47,281 nt of DNA from Geobacteraceae bacterium (GCA_029975275.1 JARKPN010000057.1:1-47281); one strand, 5' to 3'; shown: positions 34,108-44,391, numbered from the stretch's first letter. The notes: generated from the sequence alone by a model not told the origin. Numbers and translations are program-made.

Positions 34108-35631
34108 TTACGGGCGGGCCGGAGCGGTCAGCACCTGGTCGATCTCAGACACCGGGAGTGTAGGCATCAACGTGGGAGGACGCTTGCGGAAGGGGCTCCA
34201 GAGCAGCTTCAGTATATCCGCTCTTCTCATGTGCCGGCCGAACCTGCGCAGCAACCTGATGGTCTGGAAAGGGCGCAGCACGATCCTGCTGATGAACAGC
34301 AGCAGGTATCCTTTCCGTCTGGACCGAATCACTGTCTCTCCCGGAAGGGTGGTCGGGTCGATGTCCGTGCACGTGAAGCACTTATTCCAATCACGCACAT
34401 CGTCAAGAATGCCTTGCTCGACGTATTCCCGCCACAGGGGAGTGCCGCGGTAGACGCGGAGGCGATTGAAGCCGAACGTGTCCAGCTTGAGCCGGGCCGC
34501 AAAACGGAAGCTTTTCAATATCTCCTTCTCGGTCTCTTCCGGCGAACCAACCAGAAAAAAGCCATGGATGTTTTCTATCCTGCAGCGTTTGGCCTCGCTT
34601 ACCGCCCGTTCTACCTGCTCAAGCGTCTGTTTCTTCTTGAGGCGGTCGAGCACCTTCTGGCTACCGGCCTCAACGCCAAAGGCGAGAAAGTTGCAGTTGG
34701 CCCTGGCCATGATGGGAAACTGGTCGGTGGCGACCGAGTCGACCCGGCCTTCACAACCCCAGTTGAACTTTAGCTTGCGGTCAATGATCCCCTGGCAGAT
34801 TGTGCTGATGCGGGTGCGGTTCAGCAGAAACTGGTCGTCGGTGAGATAGATGGACCGGTAGCCTTCGTCGTTCAACTGCTGCATCTCACCCAGCACATGT
34901 TCGGGGGAACGGTGACGCCATTTGCGATCGGCCAGGGAGGGTATGCCGCAGTAAACGCACTGATGGGGACAGCCGCGCGAGGTCTGCATGGTGCAGAAGC
35001 GGTCCAGAGAGAGCACGGCGGGAACGTCGAGCGGCATGGATTCGATGTAGTCGATGGGAAGGCTCTTGCGGTCGGGGTAGGGGAACTGGTCAAGGTCCTC
35101 GATGATGGGACGGGGCGGGTTTTCGATGATTTCGCTCCCCGAGCGCCACGTAAGGCCGCCGACCGTGCCGGGAGATGCCAGATTGTCCAGGAACTCCGGC
35201 AGCAACTCTTCACCTTCACCCCTGGCAACGTAGTCTATGTCGGGACAATCCGCTAGGATCTCCCTGGCGTTGATGGTTGCGAACACGCCGCCGACGATAA
35301 CCGGCGTGCCGGGCGCGGTTTGCTTAAGCCGCTGCGCCATGCCGCGGGTGGCGGGATAGGCGGTGGTCGACAGGAACGATAGCGCTATCACGTCCGGTTT
35401 TTCGACGCTGACCGCTTCGGCTAGGTGCTCCTCTTTCATCAGCGGGTGGCAGGTGTCGAACATCCGCACCTCGTGACCGTGCCGGCGCAGGATCGGCGCC
35501 AGGGTTTCGATGCCGAGGGGCGGGAATGCCATCACCTGGACCCGCCCCTCGTGGAAGCGTGATTCACCCAGCTTGGGTGGGAGCAGCCGATAGAAATCCT
35601 CATCCCGGATATAGATCAGAAAAACTTTCAT
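34108..35631 (-). CDS. B12-binding-domain radical SAM protein
   Basis: 507 residues. An N-terminal cobalamin-binding-like domain (MAFPPLGIETLAPILRRHGH, about 34-53) is followed by a radical SAM domain with RGCPHQCVYCG (about residue 219) and typical motifs GVEAGSQKVLDR and VGSPEETEKEI. Relatives act in lipid, hopanoid or natural-product methylation and rearrangement; the substrate is unknown. It has no clear ribosome-binding site of its own. Its ATG overlaps the stop of a 16-codon open frame that does have AAAAGGAG (see 35628-35678), suggesting translational coupling. Confidence 0.85.
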   Translation of the reverse strand: MKVFLIYIRDEDFYRLLPPKLGESRFHEGRVQVMAFPPLGIETLAPILRRHGHEVRMFDTCHPLMKEEHLAEAVSVEKPDVIALSFLSTTAYPATRGMAQRLKQTAPGTPVIVGGVFATINAREILADCPDIDYVARGEGEELLPEFLDNLASPGTVGGLTWRSGSEIIENPPRPIIEDLDQFPYPDRKSLPIDYIESMPLDVPAVLSLDRFCTMQTSRGCPHQCVYCGIPSLADRKWRHRSPEHVLGEMQQLNDEGYRSIYLTDDQFLLNRTRISTICQGIIDRKLKFNWGCEGRVDSVATDQFPIMARANCNFLAFGVEAGSQKVLDRLKKKQTLEQVERAVSEAKRCRIENIHGFFLVGSPEETEKEILKSFRFAARLKLDTFGFNRLRVYRGTPLWREYVEQGILDDVRDWNKCFTCTDIDPTTLPGETVIRSRRKGYLLLFISRIVLRPFQTIRLLRRFGRHMRRADILKLLWSPFRKRPPTLMPTLPVSEIDQVLTAPARP

Positions 35632-35678
35632 AGACGGGAAACGGTGCGGAACGTCTCGGGAATAGCTGCTGAGAGCAC
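35628..35678 (-). CDS. possible leader peptide coupled to the radical SAM gene
   Basis: 16 codons from GTG 35678, reading MLSAAIPETFRTVSRL, preceded by AAAAGGAG at good spacing. The TGA stop overlaps the ATG of the radical SAM gene in the arrangement ATGA. It could be a translational-coupling leader, or chance. No evidence of expression. Confidence 0.35.
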   Translation of the reverse strand: MLSAAIPETFRTVSRL

Positions 35679-35939
35679 TATTGTTCTCCTTTTGCGCAGT
35701 CCAGAGGATTGTTAATCACCTGTATGTACAGGTTCGGTTAAATGGCAGGTCTTGAAAATTAATTAATTTCAAATTAAACCTGTGAGGGTAACAAGTCAAG
35801 AAGGATGTGGTGCACGCAGGCACGTCAATGGAGAGGTAGACATTTTGCGAGAGCATCTATTTTTTCTCGCCGATGAAAACAAAAAGGGCGGCCTTGCGGG
35901 CCACCCTTCTGCAAAATTGTTCTAATTATACCGTTTCAG
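35632..35939. promoter_or_regulatory. AT-rich intergenic region between the radical SAM gene and htpG
   Basis: It contains the leader open frame above, a perfect palindrome ACCTGTA-TG-TACAGGT (35718-35733), a nearby half-site ACCTGT in an A/T-rich segment (35759-35785), and the htpG terminator. The palindrome is an operator candidate for the radical SAM gene; it does not have the CTGT-N8-ACAG spacing of the enterobacterial LexA box. Confidence 0.5.
35879..35912 (-). terminator. rho-independent terminator of htpG
   Basis: On the - strand AAGGGTGGCC pairs with GGCCGCCCTT (one mismatch) around GCAA, followed by a T-rich tract. It lies about 30 nt past the htpG stop. Confidence 0.7.
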
Positions 35940-37892
35940 CTATTCCCCGCCCACGATGCCCTTTCCCTCGGCCACCATAAGCTCGCTGATCAGCTTCGTG
36001 AAGCGGAGCGGGTCCCTGACCGGCGACCCCTCGGTGAGGAGGGCCTGGTCGAACAGCAGTTCGCAGTAGTCGTCGAGCTTCTTGTTCCCCTTGTCCCTGT
36101 CGAACAGCTGCTGCATGATGCGGGTGATGGGGTGGTCCGGGTTCAGCTCCAGGATGCGCTTGGATTCGGGCACCTCCTGGTTCATGGCCTTGAGGATCCG
36201 CTCCATGTTGGCGTCCATGCCGTACTCGTCGGCCACCAGACAGCAGGCGCTGTCGGTCAGTCGGCCGGAGAGCCGCACCTCCTTGACCCGGTCTCCCAGC
36301 TTCTCCTTGACCAAGCCGAGCAGGTCGCCGTACTGCTTCTCTGCCTCCTTCTTCTTCTCTTCCTGCTCCTTCTTCTCTGCCTCGGTCTCCACCTCGAGCT
36401 CGCCTTTCAGGACCGATTTCAGCTTCTTGCCGCCGTATTCGATCATGGACTGCACCACCCATTCGTCGATGGGGTCGGTGAGGAACAGCACCTCGTACCC
36501 CTTCTTGCGGCAGATCTCCAGGTGGGGGGAGTTCTCCACCATGGCCCGGCTGTTGCCGGTGATGTAGTAGATCTCCTTCTGTCCCTCGGGCATCCGTTCC
36601 ACGTACTCCTTGAGGGAGACGTACTCGCCCGCCGCGGTGGCGGTGCTTTCGAACAGGACCAGCTCCTGGATCTTCTCCCGGTTGGCGTGGTCGAAGTGGA
36701 TCCCCTCCTTCAGCACCGGCCCGAACTCCCTGTAGAACTTCAGGTAGTCGTCCCGCTCCTTCTCCTTGGTCTCGGTCAGGGTGCCGAGGATCTTGCCCAC
36801 CAGGTTCTTCTCGATCTTCCGGATCTGGGCGTCCTCCTGGAGGATCTCGCGGGAGACGTTGAGCGGCAGGTCGCTGGAGTCCACCACACCCTTGACGAAG
36901 CGGAGGTATTCGGGCAGCAGGTGCTCGCACTTGTCGGTGATGAAGACCCGCTTCACGTAGAGGTGCACCCCCTTCTTGTGCTCGGGCATGAACAGGTCGA
37001 AGGGGCGGTGTTCCGGTATGAACAGCAGGGCCTTGAACTCGCTGGTCCCCTCGGCCGAGTAGTGGATGGTCCGGAACGGCTTGCCGTAGTCGTGGGAGAT
37101 GTGGTTGTAGAACTCGTGGTACTCCTCCTCGGTGATCTCGTTCTTCGGCCGGGTCCAGATGGCCTTCATGGAGTTGAGGGTCTCTTCCTCGGTCTTCTTG
37201 ATCTTCTCGGCCCCCTCGATGGGCTTGCCGTCAACGCCCCGGGGGTACTCCTCCCGGGTCACGTCCATGACTATGGGGTACTGGACGTAGTCGGAGTACT
37301 TCTTGACGACGGATCGGAGCCGCCACTCGTCCAGGAACTCCTTCATCTCGTCCTTCAGGTGGAGGATGACGTCGGTGCCGCGGGTCTCCTTTTCGCACTC
37401 CTCGATGGTGTAGGTGCCGTCGCCGGTCGATTCCCATCGGGTGCCGCCGGTCTTGTCTCCGGCCCGGCGGGTGACCAGGGTCACCTTGTCGGCGGCCATG
37501 AACGAGGCGTAGAAGCCGACCCCGAACTGGCCGATCATTTCAGGGTGATCCTTGATGTTCTGCTCCTTGAGCCCCTGGAGGAATGCCTTGGTGCCTGACT
37601 GGGCGATGGTACCGATGTTGTTTTCCACCTCTTCCATGCCCATGCCGATGCCATTGTCGCGGATGGTGAGCGTGCCGGCCTCCTTGTCCGGGATCAGCTT
37701 GATCTTCCACTCCGGGTCGTTCTCCAGGATGGCCTTGTCCAGGTGGGACTCGAAGCGCGCCTTGTCCACGGCGTCCGAGGCGTTGGAGATCAGCTCGCGC
37801 AGGAAGATCTCCTTGTTGGAATAGAGCGAATGGATGACCAGGTCGAGCAGCTGCTGCACCTCGGTCCGGAAATGCTTCGTGGTCTTGGTCAT
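35940..37892 (-). CDS. htpG: molecular chaperone HtpG (Hsp90)
   Basis: 650 residues from ATG 37892 (GAGGAGA upstream). The N-terminal ATPase domain shows [22 protein letters not shown] and [17 protein letters not shown]; the middle domain and the C-terminal dimerisation segment are complete. The charged stretch around residues 510-535 ([20 protein letters not shown]) is longer than in E. coli HtpG and rich in Lys/Glu. The protein helps fold client proteins with ATP. A TTGCAA/TTATTT pair upstream (37952-37979) may be the promoter; no clear heat-shock sigma-32 -10 was seen. Confidence 0.95.
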   Translation of the reverse strand: MTKTTKHFRTEVQQLLDLVIHSLYSNKEIFLRELISNASDAVDKARFESHLDKAILENDPEWKIKLIPDKEAGTLTIRDNGIGMGMEEVENNIGTIAQSGTKAFLQGLKEQNIKDHPEMIGQFGVGFYASFMAADKVTLVTRRAGDKTGGTRWESTGDGTYTIEECEKETRGTDVILHLKDEMKEFLDEWRLRSVVKKYSDYVQYPIVMDVTREEYPRGVDGKPIEGAEKIKKTEEETLNSMKAIWTRPKNEITEEEYHEFYNHISHDYGKPFRTIHYSAEGTSEFKALLFIPEHRPFDLFMPEHKKGVHLYVKRVFITDKCEHLLPEYLRFVKGVVDSSDLPLNVSREILQEDAQIRKIEKNLVGKILGTLTETKEKERDDYLKFYREFGPVLKEGIHFDHANREKIQELVLFESTATAAGEYVSLKEYVERMPEGQKEIYYITGNSRAMVENSPHLEICRKKGYEVLFLTDPIDEWVVQSMIEYGGKKLKSVLKGELEVETEAEKKEQEEKKKEAEKQYGDLLGLVKEKLGDRVKEVRLSGRLTDSACCLVADEYGMDANMERILKAMNQEVPESKRILELNPDHPITRIMQQLFDRDKGNKKLDDYCELLFDQALLTEGSPVRDPLRFTKLISELMVAEGKGIVGGE

Positions 37893-38279
37893 GGGTGGCG
37901 GTTCTCCTCTTTCGTATGGTGAATGGTTGGATGATTTTCCATCGTCCGGTAAAATAATCATTCATCCCCGAATTTGCAAGTGCCGGGGCGGATTTTTTCT
38001 TCAGAGGGATATTCTTCGGAGTCGCTGACCCCCGCTTTTCCTTCCTTATCCCCGGTTTCCGGAGTCCTGACCGCCTCCCATTCCTTGACACCTCTGATGG
38101 GGCTATGGTACTGTGATCCACTTGAATTACCTTGGAATTCCCTTGTCCATAAGTTCTCGGATCTGGAATACAAACCACTTCTGGAAATATCCGCGTGCAG
38201 GATTTGTATTCGATGTCATATCTACCCGGGTTGCCGCTCCGAGTCGCAGGCGCGTCACCCCGCCCCAGCCGGAGAAGCC
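37893..38279. promoter_or_regulatory. divergent region between htpG and trpE (387 nt)
   Basis: It carries the trp promoter (38085-38114) and a leader of about 160 nt with a 9-bp perfect inverted repeat (38166-38174 with 38203-38211). No convincing leader peptide rich in tryptophan codons and no intrinsic terminator is seen, so classical attenuation is not supported. Confidence 0.55.
38085..38114 (+). promoter_or_regulatory. trp operon promoter
   Basis: A perfect TTGACA (38085-38090), an 18-nt spacer and TACTGT (38109-38114). The start site would be near 38121, leaving a leader of about 160 nt before trpE. Confidence 0.6.
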
Positions 38280-39758
38280 ATGTATCAACCCGACTTCGAA
38301 ACCTTCCGTTCCCTCGCCGCCGAGGGGAACCTGATACCCGTGTATCGAGAGATACTGGCCGACATGGATACGCCGGTCAGCGCCTTCAGGAAGATTGACG
38401 ACGGACGCTACTCCTTCCTGCTGGAGAGTATCGAGGGGGGTGAGAAGTGGGCACGGTACAGCTTTCTCGGTTCCAGTCCCGAGGTCATCATCCGCTCCAA
38501 AGGAAACATCGTCGAGACCGTGGCCGCGGACGGCTCCCTGACCAGCGCGGAGGTGCCGGACCCGCTCGGTTTCGTCCGCGACCACCTGGCCCGCTACAAC
38601 CCGGTGGAAGTGGACGGTCTGCCCCGCTTTTTCGGCGGCGCCGTGGGGTACGTGGGCTACGACATGGTGCGCTACTTCGAGCGGCTTTCCCTCTCCAGGC
38701 CCGCGGAACTGGACGCCTATGACAGCTACTTCGTCATCACCGACACGATTCTCATCTTTGACACGGTCCGCCAGAAGATCAAGGTGGTCTCCAACGCCCA
38801 CCTGGAGGCCGGCACGACCCCCGAGGCCGCCTATGAAGCGGCCAAGGCCAAGATCGACGCCATTATAGCCAGGTTGCGTACGCCACTCAATCCCGCGGCA
38901 ACGCCGCCGTCGCCGGGCAGGACCGAGTTCGTCTCCAATGTCCGCCGGGAGGAGTTCGAGCAGGCGGTGCTGAGGGCCAAGGAGTACGTGAAGGCCGGCG
39001 ACATCATCCAGGTGGTGCTTTCCCAGCGCTTCTCCGCCGGCCTCGCGGTGGAGCCCCTGGACATCTACCGGGTCCTCCGCACCCTGAACCCTTCCCCCTA
39101 CATGTTCTTCCTCCGCCTGGACGACACCCTGGTGGTGGGGGCCTCCCCGGAGGTCATGGTCCGCAAGGAAGGTGGCCAGGTGGAACTGCGTCCCATCGCC
39201 GGAACACGTCCCCGGGGCAGGACCCGGGACGAGGACGCGCGTCTGGAACTGGAGCTGCTGGGCGACCCCAAGGAGCGGGCCGAGCACGTCATGCTGGTGG
39301 ACCTGGGGCGGAACGACCTGGGACGGGTCTGCCGCACCGGCACGGTGAAGGTCTCCGAGCTCATGGTGGTGGAGCGCTACTCCCACGTGATGCACATCGT
39401 CTCCAATGTGCAGGGCGAGCTGGCAGGGGATATGGACGCCTTCGACGTGCTTCGGGCCACCTTCCCGGCCGGCACCCTGTCGGGCGCGCCCAAGGTCCGG
39501 GCCATGGAGATCATCGAGGAGCTGGAGCCGGTGCGGCGCGAGGTCTACGGCGGGGCCGTCGGTTACTTCTCCTTCTCCGGCAACATGGACATGGCCATCG
39601 CCATCCGCACCCTGGTGGTCAGGGACGGCCGGATCCACCTCCAGGCCGGGGCCGGCATCGTGGCCGACTCGGACCCGGCGGCCGAGTACCAGGAGACGGT
39701 CAACAAGGCGCGGGCCGTGGTCAAGGCCATTGAGATGGTGGAGCAGGGGCTGGATTAG
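38280..39758 (+). CDS. trpE: anthranilate synthase component I
   Basis: Converts chorismate with ammonia from TrpG to anthranilate. 492 residues from ATG 38280 (GGAGAAG upstream). The N-terminal regulatory part includes the tryptophan-feedback element LLESIEGGEKWARYSFLGSS; the chorismate-binding part includes RPIAGTRPRGRT, VDLGRNDLGRVCR and FPAGTLSGAPKVRAMEIIEE. It heads the trp operon. A palindromic repeat of about 127 bp separates it from trpG. Confidence 0.96.
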   Translation: MYQPDFETFRSLAAEGNLIPVYREILADMDTPVSAFRKIDDGRYSFLLESIEGGEKWARYSFLGSSPEVIIRSKGNIVETVAADGSLTSAEVPDPLGFVRDHLARYNPVEVDGLPRFFGGAVGYVGYDMVRYFERLSLSRPAELDAYDSYFVITDTILIFDTVRQKIKVVSNAHLEAGTTPEAAYEAAKAKIDAIIARLRTPLNPAATPPSPGRTEFVSNVRREEFEQAVLRAKEYVKAGDIIQVVLSQRFSAGLAVEPLDIYRVLRTLNPSPYMFFLRLDDTLVVGASPEVMVRKEGGQVELRPIAGTRPRGRTRDEDARLELELLGDPKERAEHVMLVDLGRNDLGRVCRTGTVKVSELMVVERYSHVMHIVSNVQGELAGDMDAFDVLRATFPAGTLSGAPKVRAMEIIEELEPVRREVYGGAVGYFSFSGNMDMAIAIRTLVVRDGRIHLQAGAGIVADSDPAAEYQETVNKARAVVKAIEMVEQGLD

Positions 39759-39764
39759 TTTCTG

Positions 39765-39891
39765 TTCGGAAAGGGTGCTTTTCCTCCCTGGCTGTGTCAA
39801 TCTGCGGGATTGCTTGTGCGACGTACTTCGTGTACGCCTCCGCGCAATCCCTTGATCTCCTTGCCAGGAAGAAAAATCCCCGCTTTCCGAA
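39765..39891. repeat. palindromic intergenic repeat (about 127 bp) between trpE and trpG
   Basis: Outer arms of about 28 nt (39765-39792 and 39863-39891) are near-complementary, with TTCGGAAAG at the ends and CCTGGC/GCCAGG inside. A second perfect arm pair GGGATTGC/GCAATCCC (39806-39813 with 39844-39851) and an inner CGTAC/GTACG hairpin are nested in it. A related structure occurs at 46959-47061. In the trp mRNA it would form a long stem between trpE and trpG. Confidence 0.75.
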
Positions 39892-39969
39892 CCAGAAACC
39901 GGTGGTCTACCCTTCAGGTTCCGGGCGAGAACAAGGGTTCGCCCCAACAATGTTAGTCACGAGGCTCAC

Positions 39970-40539
39970 ATGCTGTTGATGATCGACAATTACGACTCCT
40001 TTACCTACAACCTGGTCCAGTATTTCGGCCAGCTGGGCGAGGAGGTACAGGTATTCCGCAACGACCGCGTCACCCTGGAGGAGATAGAGACCCTGGCTCC
40101 GGAACGGATCGTGGTCTCGCCCGGTCCCTGCTCCCCCAACGAGGCCGGGATCTCGGTGCCGGCCATCAGGCATTTCGCGGGCAGGATACCGATCCTGGGG
40201 GTCTGTCTCGGCCACCAGGGCATCGGCGCGGCCTTTGGCGGGAACGTCATCCGGAGTTGCTCCCTGATGCACGGCAAGACCTCCCCCATCCACCACGACG
40301 GCAAGGGGCTGTTCAGGGGGCTGCCGAACCCGTTCGAGGCGACCCGCTACCATTCCCTGATCGTGGAGCGCTCCACGCTTCCGGAATGCCTGGAGGTCAC
40401 CGCCTGGGTGGAGAACGGCGAGATCATGGGCATGGCCCACCGGGACCTGCCGCTCTGGGGGGTGCAGTTCCATCCGGAATCGATCCTTACGGTCGGGGGA
40501 ATGGATATCCTGAAGAATTTTCTGGAAATGTCGAAATGA
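39970..40539 (+). CDS. trpG: anthranilate synthase component II (glutamine amidotransferase)
   Basis: 189 residues of a class I glutamine amidotransferase that supplies ammonia to TrpE. The start is [13 protein letters not shown]; the nucleophile is Cys 79 in GVCLGHQG, and the His-Glu pair is in FHPES (168, 170). It may also serve folate synthesis as PabA. Its stop overlaps the start of trpD (ATGA). Confidence 0.95.
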   Translation: MLLMIDNYDSFTYNLVQYFGQLGEEVQVFRNDRVTLEEIETLAPERIVVSPGPCSPNEAGISVPAIRHFAGRIPILGVCLGHQGIGAAFGGNVIRSCSLMHGKTSPIHHDGKGLFRGLPNPFEATRYHSLIVERSTLPECLEVTAWVENGEIMGMAHRDLPLWGVQFHPESILTVGGMDILKNFLEMSK

Positions 40540-41588
40540 TCAAGAAAGCCATCGCCAAGGTCGTCGAGCGGGAGGATCTCACCGAATCCGAGATGATCGA
40601 CGTTATGGATCAGATCATGTCCGGCGAGGCGACCCCGGCCCAGACCGCCGCGTTCATTACGGCCCTGCGGATGAAGGGGGAGACGGTGGAGGAGATCACC
40701 GGCGCGGCGCGGGTGATGCGCGACCGCGCGACCCGCATACAGGTCGGCAGGAACGTGCTGGACCTGGACCGGGAAGACATCAACCTGGACCTGGAGACCA
40801 TCCTGGACACCTGCGGCACCGGCGGGAGCGGCACCAACACCTTCAACATCTCCACTACCACGGCCTTCGTGGTGTCGGCCTGCGGGGTCAGGGTCGCCAA
40901 GCACGGCAACCGCTCGGTCTCCTCCGCCTGTGGCAGCGCCGACGTGCTGGAGGCCCTGGGCGTGAGCCTGGACGTGACCCCGGAGCAGGTGGAGCGCTGT
41001 CTGGCGGAGATCGGCATCGGTTTCCTGTTCGCCCCGGCCCTGCACGGCGCCATGAAGCACGCCATCGGCCCCCGCAGGGAGATCGGAATCCGCACCATCT
41101 TCAACATTCTGGGGCCACTCACCAATCCGGCCGGCGCCCAGTGCCAGGTCCTGGGGGTATACCGGGAGGAACTGGCCGAAAAACTCGCCCAGGTGCTGCT
41201 CAGGCTCGGCTGCAAGCGCGGGTTCGTGGTCCACGGCCTGGACGGCATGGACGAGATAACCACTACCACCGGGACCCGGATAGCCGAAGTAAGCCCGGAC
41301 GGCGTTTCCTCGCGCCTGTTCACGCCCGAGGAACTCGGGATTCCGCGTGCGGCCATGGCGGATCTCCGGGGGGGCGACGCGCAGGCCAATGCGGCCATCG
41401 TCAGGGGAGTCCTGTCCGGGGAAAAGGGGCCGAGAAGAGACATCGTGCTGCTGAACGCCGCTTTCGGCCTGGTGGCGGCCGACAGGGCCGCGGACCCGGC
41501 CGAAGGGCTTGCCCTGGCGGCCGACGCCATCGACTCTGGTCGGGCCATGCGGCAATTGGAATGGCTTGTGGAGTTGACCAACGAGTAA
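40536..41588 (+). CDS. trpD: anthranilate phosphoribosyltransferase
   Basis: Transfers phosphoribose from PRPP to anthranilate. 350 residues; the PRPP-binding motif [15 protein letters not shown] is followed by [21 protein letters not shown] and the glycine-rich [13 protein letters not shown]. The ATG overlaps the trpG stop by 4 nt. The reading frame is open further upstream, but that part lies within trpG and is not used. Confidence 0.96.
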   Translation: MIKKAIAKVVEREDLTESEMIDVMDQIMSGEATPAQTAAFITALRMKGETVEEITGAARVMRDRATRIQVGRNVLDLDREDINLDLETILDTCGTGGSGTNTFNISTTTAFVVSACGVRVAKHGNRSVSSACGSADVLEALGVSLDVTPEQVERCLAEIGIGFLFAPALHGAMKHAIGPRREIGIRTIFNILGPLTNPAGAQCQVLGVYREELAEKLAQVLLRLGCKRGFVVHGLDGMDEITTTTGTRIAEVSPDGVSSRLFTPEELGIPRAAMADLRGGDAQANAAIVRGVLSGEKGPRRDIVLLNAAFGLVAADRAADPAEGLALAADAIDSGRAMRQLEWLVELTNE

Positions 41589-41608
41589 GGGAAAATGGAG
41601 GTGACCCC

Positions 41609-42217
41609 ATGGGACCTCTTGCGGAAGATCTGAAGAAGCGCTTCACTTACGCGCAATACTTGACCTGGGACGATGACCAGCGCTGGGAGCTCATCGACGG
41701 CATTCCCTACAACATGACCCCTGCGCCGACCACCAGGCACCAGAGAATCTCAAGCAATCTGCATCTGGTGATCTCTGAATTTCTGCGTGGAAAACAATGC
41801 CGGCCGTTTTACGCGCCGACCGACGTGGTCTTCGATGACCACAACGTGGTGCAGCCGGACCTGCTGGTGGTCTGCGACCGGGAAAAGATAACCGACGCCT
41901 GCATCCAGGGCGCTCCCGACGTAGTCGTCGAGATCCTGTCGCCCGCAACCGGGCGGAAGGACCGGAGGGAGAAGAGGGTGCTCTATGAGCGGTTCGGGGT
42001 GCGGGAGTACATCGTGCTGGACCCGCTCAACGAGACCGTGGAGCGCCTGGTCCTGAGCGACGGACGTTACGGCCAGCCTGACGTGTTCGGCTGGGACGAG
42101 ACCATGACGTTTCACGTTTTTCCCGAGCTGGAACTGAAGCTCTGGGAAGTGTTCGAAAAGGAAAGGACAGAGGCGGTTCATGAGCGGTACCCCGGATATA
42201 TTGCGGAAAATCGTTGA
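41609..42217 (+). CDS. Uma2-family (DUF820) PD-(D/E)XK nuclease-like protein inside the trp operon
   Basis: 202 residues. The N-terminal segment RFTYAQYLTWDDDQRWELIDG is typical, with the acidic E27 and D30 after it. The nuclease-like core shows VVQPDLLVV, then APDVVVEILSP with a catalytic-type Asp/Glu pair and downstream KRVLYERFGVREYIVLDP. Uma2 proteins are restriction-endonuclease-like proteins of unknown role, abundant in cyanobacteria and some other bacteria. It has its own GGAGGT and overlaps trpC by 38 nt, so it is transcribed and translated with the trp genes although it is not a known tryptophan gene. Confidence 0.85.
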   Translation: MGPLAEDLKKRFTYAQYLTWDDDQRWELIDGIPYNMTPAPTTRHQRISSNLHLVISEFLRGKQCRPFYAPTDVVFDDHNVVQPDLLVVCDREKITDACIQGAPDVVVEILSPATGRKDRREKRVLYERFGVREYIVLDPLNETVERLVLSDGRYGQPDVFGWDETMTFHVFPELELKLWEVFEKERTEAVHERYPGYIAENR

Positions 42218-42989
42218 GTACAAGCAGGGTGAGCTGGCTGCGGCCGTTTCCCAGACCCCGCTGGCCGCGGTGAAGGCGCGGGTGCCGGACCTGCCGCCGG
42301 TCCGGGGATTCGAGTCTGTTCTCAGGAAAACGGCCGGCGCCGGCGCCACGGCGATCATCGCCGAGGTCAAGAAAGGCTCGCCCAGCAAGGGGATCATCCG
42401 GCAGGACTTCGATCCCGTCGCCATTGCCGGGCAGTACGAGAGCAACGGGGCCGCCTGCCTTTCGGTCCTCACCGACGAGCGCTTTTTCCACGGGCATCTC
42501 GGCTACCTCTCCGCAATCCGGCAGAAGGTGGAGATCCCCCTGCTCCGCAAGGACTTCATCTTTGACGAGTACCAGATCTGGGAGGCACGGGTCGCCGGCG
42601 CCGACGCGGTCCTGCTGATCGCCGCCATGCTCGACCTGCCGCGGCTGCGGGAATTCCACGCCGTTGCCCTGGACCTCTCCCTGGACGTGCTGCTGGAGGT
42701 CCACGACGAACGGGAGCTGGAGACCGCGCTGGAGACCGGCTGCGGACTCATCGGCATCAACAACCGGGACCTCCGCACCTTTGTCACCGACCTGGGCACA
42801 ACGGTGAGACTCTGCAGGATGATCCCGCCCGACAGGCTGGTGGTAGCCGAAAGCGGCATCAACACCAGGGACGACGTGCTCCGGCTGCTCGATGCCGGGG
42901 CCGGTGCGTTCCTGGTGGGCGAGTCCCTCATGCGGGAGCCTGACATCGGGAAGAAGCTGCGGGAACTGCGAGGAGAGGGTATATCCTGA
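42180..42989 (+). CDS. trpC: indole-3-glycerol-phosphate synthase
   Basis: 269 residues, a TIM-barrel enzyme that closes the indole ring. Motifs: [53 protein letters not shown] and [11 protein letters not shown], then VAESGI. It starts 38 nt before the Uma2 stop. Confidence 0.95.
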   Translation: MSGTPDILRKIVEYKQGELAAAVSQTPLAAVKARVPDLPPVRGFESVLRKTAGAGATAIIAEVKKGSPSKGIIRQDFDPVAIAGQYESNGAACLSVLTDERFFHGHLGYLSAIRQKVEIPLLRKDFIFDEYQIWEARVAGADAVLLIAAMLDLPRLREFHAVALDLSLDVLLEVHDERELETALETGCGLIGINNRDLRTFVTDLGTTVRLCRMIPPDRLVVAESGINTRDDVLRLLDAGAGAFLVGESLMREPDIGKKLRELRGEGIS

Positions 42990-43035
42990 TCATCCCTGCC
43001 GCATTAATTTTGTATTTTCCATTCAAGGAGAGGCC

Positions 43036-44391
43036 ATGACGACCAAGATTCTGCTCAACGAAGAACAGATCCCCAGGCAGTGGTACAACATAATCCCGGA
43101 CATGCCCGGCCCCCTGGAGCCGGTCATCAACCCCCGGACCCTGCAGCCCGTGACACCCGACGATCTCCTCCCCATCTTCCCCATGTCGCTCATCGAGCAG
43201 GAGGTGTCGCGGCAGCGCTGGATAGACATCCCGGACGAGGTCCGGGACATCTACCGTCTCTGGCGTCCCTCGCCCCTCTACCGGGCCAGGCGTCTGGAGC
43301 TGGCTCTGGGCACTCCGGCACGGATCTACTACAAGTACGAAGGCGGATCCCCGGCCGGCTCCCACAAACCCAACAGCGCCATCCCGCAGGCCTGGTACAA
43401 CAAGCAGGCCGGCATCCGGCGGCTGGCCACCGAGACCGGGGCCGGGCAGTGGGGAAGCTCCCTGGCGCTGGCCTGCAGCTTCTTCGGCATGGAGTGCACG
43501 GTTTACATGGTCAAGGTCTCCTACGGCCAGAAGCCGTACCGCAAGAGCATGATGCAGCTCTGGGGTGCCCAGGTGATCCCGTCTCCGTCCGAGTTCACCA
43601 ACGCCGGTCGCTCCATCCTGGCCCACGACCCGGACAACCTGGGGAGCCTGGGGATCGCCATCTCCGAGGCGGTGGAGGACGCCGCCACCCACGACGACAC
43701 CAACTACGCCCTGGGGAGCGTGCTGAACCACGTCTGTCTGCACCAGACCGTCATCGGCCAGGAGGCCAAAGCACAACTGGAGATCGCCGGACATTACCCG
43801 GACGTGGTCATCGCCTGCTGCGGCGGCGGCTCCAACTTTGCCGGGATCTCGTTCCCCTTCATCGCCGACCGGGCCGCAGGCAAGAAGGTCCGCTGCGTTG
43901 CCGTCGAGCCCGCCTCCTGTCCGACCCTGACCAAGGGGGTCTACGCCTTCGATTACGGCGACACGGCCAAGGTGGCGCCAATCGCCAAGATGTACACCCT
44001 GGGACACGACTTCATGCCTCCCGGGATCCATGCCGGAGGCCTCCGTTACCACGGCGAGTCTCCCCTCGTCTCCCAGTTGTTCAACGCCGGCGAGATCGAG
44101 GCCAAAGCTTACAGCCAGAACGCCTGCTTCGAGGGGGCCGTGCTGTTTGCCAGGAGCGAGGGGATCGTCCCGGCGCCGGAATCGTCCCACGCCATCCGGG
44201 CCGCCATCGACGAGGCCGTCGCGGCCAAGGAAGAAGGGAAGGAGAAGACCATCCTGTTCGGTCTGTCGGGACACGGCCAGGTGGACATGGGCGCCTACGA
44301 CGCCTATCTTTCCGGCGCGCTGGAGGACTACGAGTACCCCGAGGAGAAGATCCGGGCCGCCCTGGACAGGCTGCCGAAGGTGTCGTTCTAA
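43036..44391 (+). CDS. trpB2: TrpB-like pyridoxal-phosphate enzyme, TrpB2 type
   Basis: 451 residues with AAGGAGAGG before ATG 43036. The long N-terminal extension (about 90 residues, [10 protein letters not shown] and [12 protein letters not shown]-like text) and the PLP lysine in GSHKPNSA (Lys 111) identify the TrpB2 class. The phosphate loop is CGGGSNF. TrpB2 enzymes convert indole and serine to tryptophan and may salvage indole without TrpA. A canonical TrpB gene follows after trpF, so the operon encodes both forms. Confidence 0.92.
   Translation: MTTKILLNEEQIPRQWYNIIPDMPGPLEPVINPRTLQPVTPDDLLPIFPMSLIEQEVSRQRWIDIPDEVRDIYRLWRPSPLYRARRLELALGTPARIYYKYEGGSPAGSHKPNSAIPQAWYNKQAGIRRLATETGAGQWGSSLALACSFFGMECTVYMVKVSYGQKPYRKSMMQLWGAQVIPSPSEFTNAGRSILAHDPDNLGSLGIAISEAVEDAATHDDTNYALGSVLNHVCLHQTVIGQEAKAQLEIAGHYPDVVIACCGGGSNFAGISFPFIADRAAGKKVRCVAVEPASCPTLTKGVYAFDYGDTAKVAPIAKMYTLGHDFMPPGIHAGGLRYHGESPLVSQLFNAGEIEAKAYSQNACFEGAVLFARSEGIVPAPESSHAIRAAIDEAVAAKEEGKEKTILFGLSGHGQVDMGAYDAYLSGALEDYEYPEEKIRAALDRLPKVSF

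Noticed and set aside
35718-35733. LexA box in ACCTGTATGTACAGGT
   Set aside because: The enterobacterial box is CTGT-N8-ACAG; here the spacer is 4 nt. No SOS gene is nearby.
38113-38334. Possible trp leader peptide with two Trp codons (IWNTNHFWKY) upstream of trpE
   Set aside because: Its only start is a GTG at the -10 region with no ribosome-binding site, and no terminator stem follows, so classical attenuation is not supported.
38127-39950. Long - strand open frame opposite trpE
   Set aside because: Antisense shadow of a clear TrpE gene; composition is Gly/His/Arg-rich and no family is recognisable.
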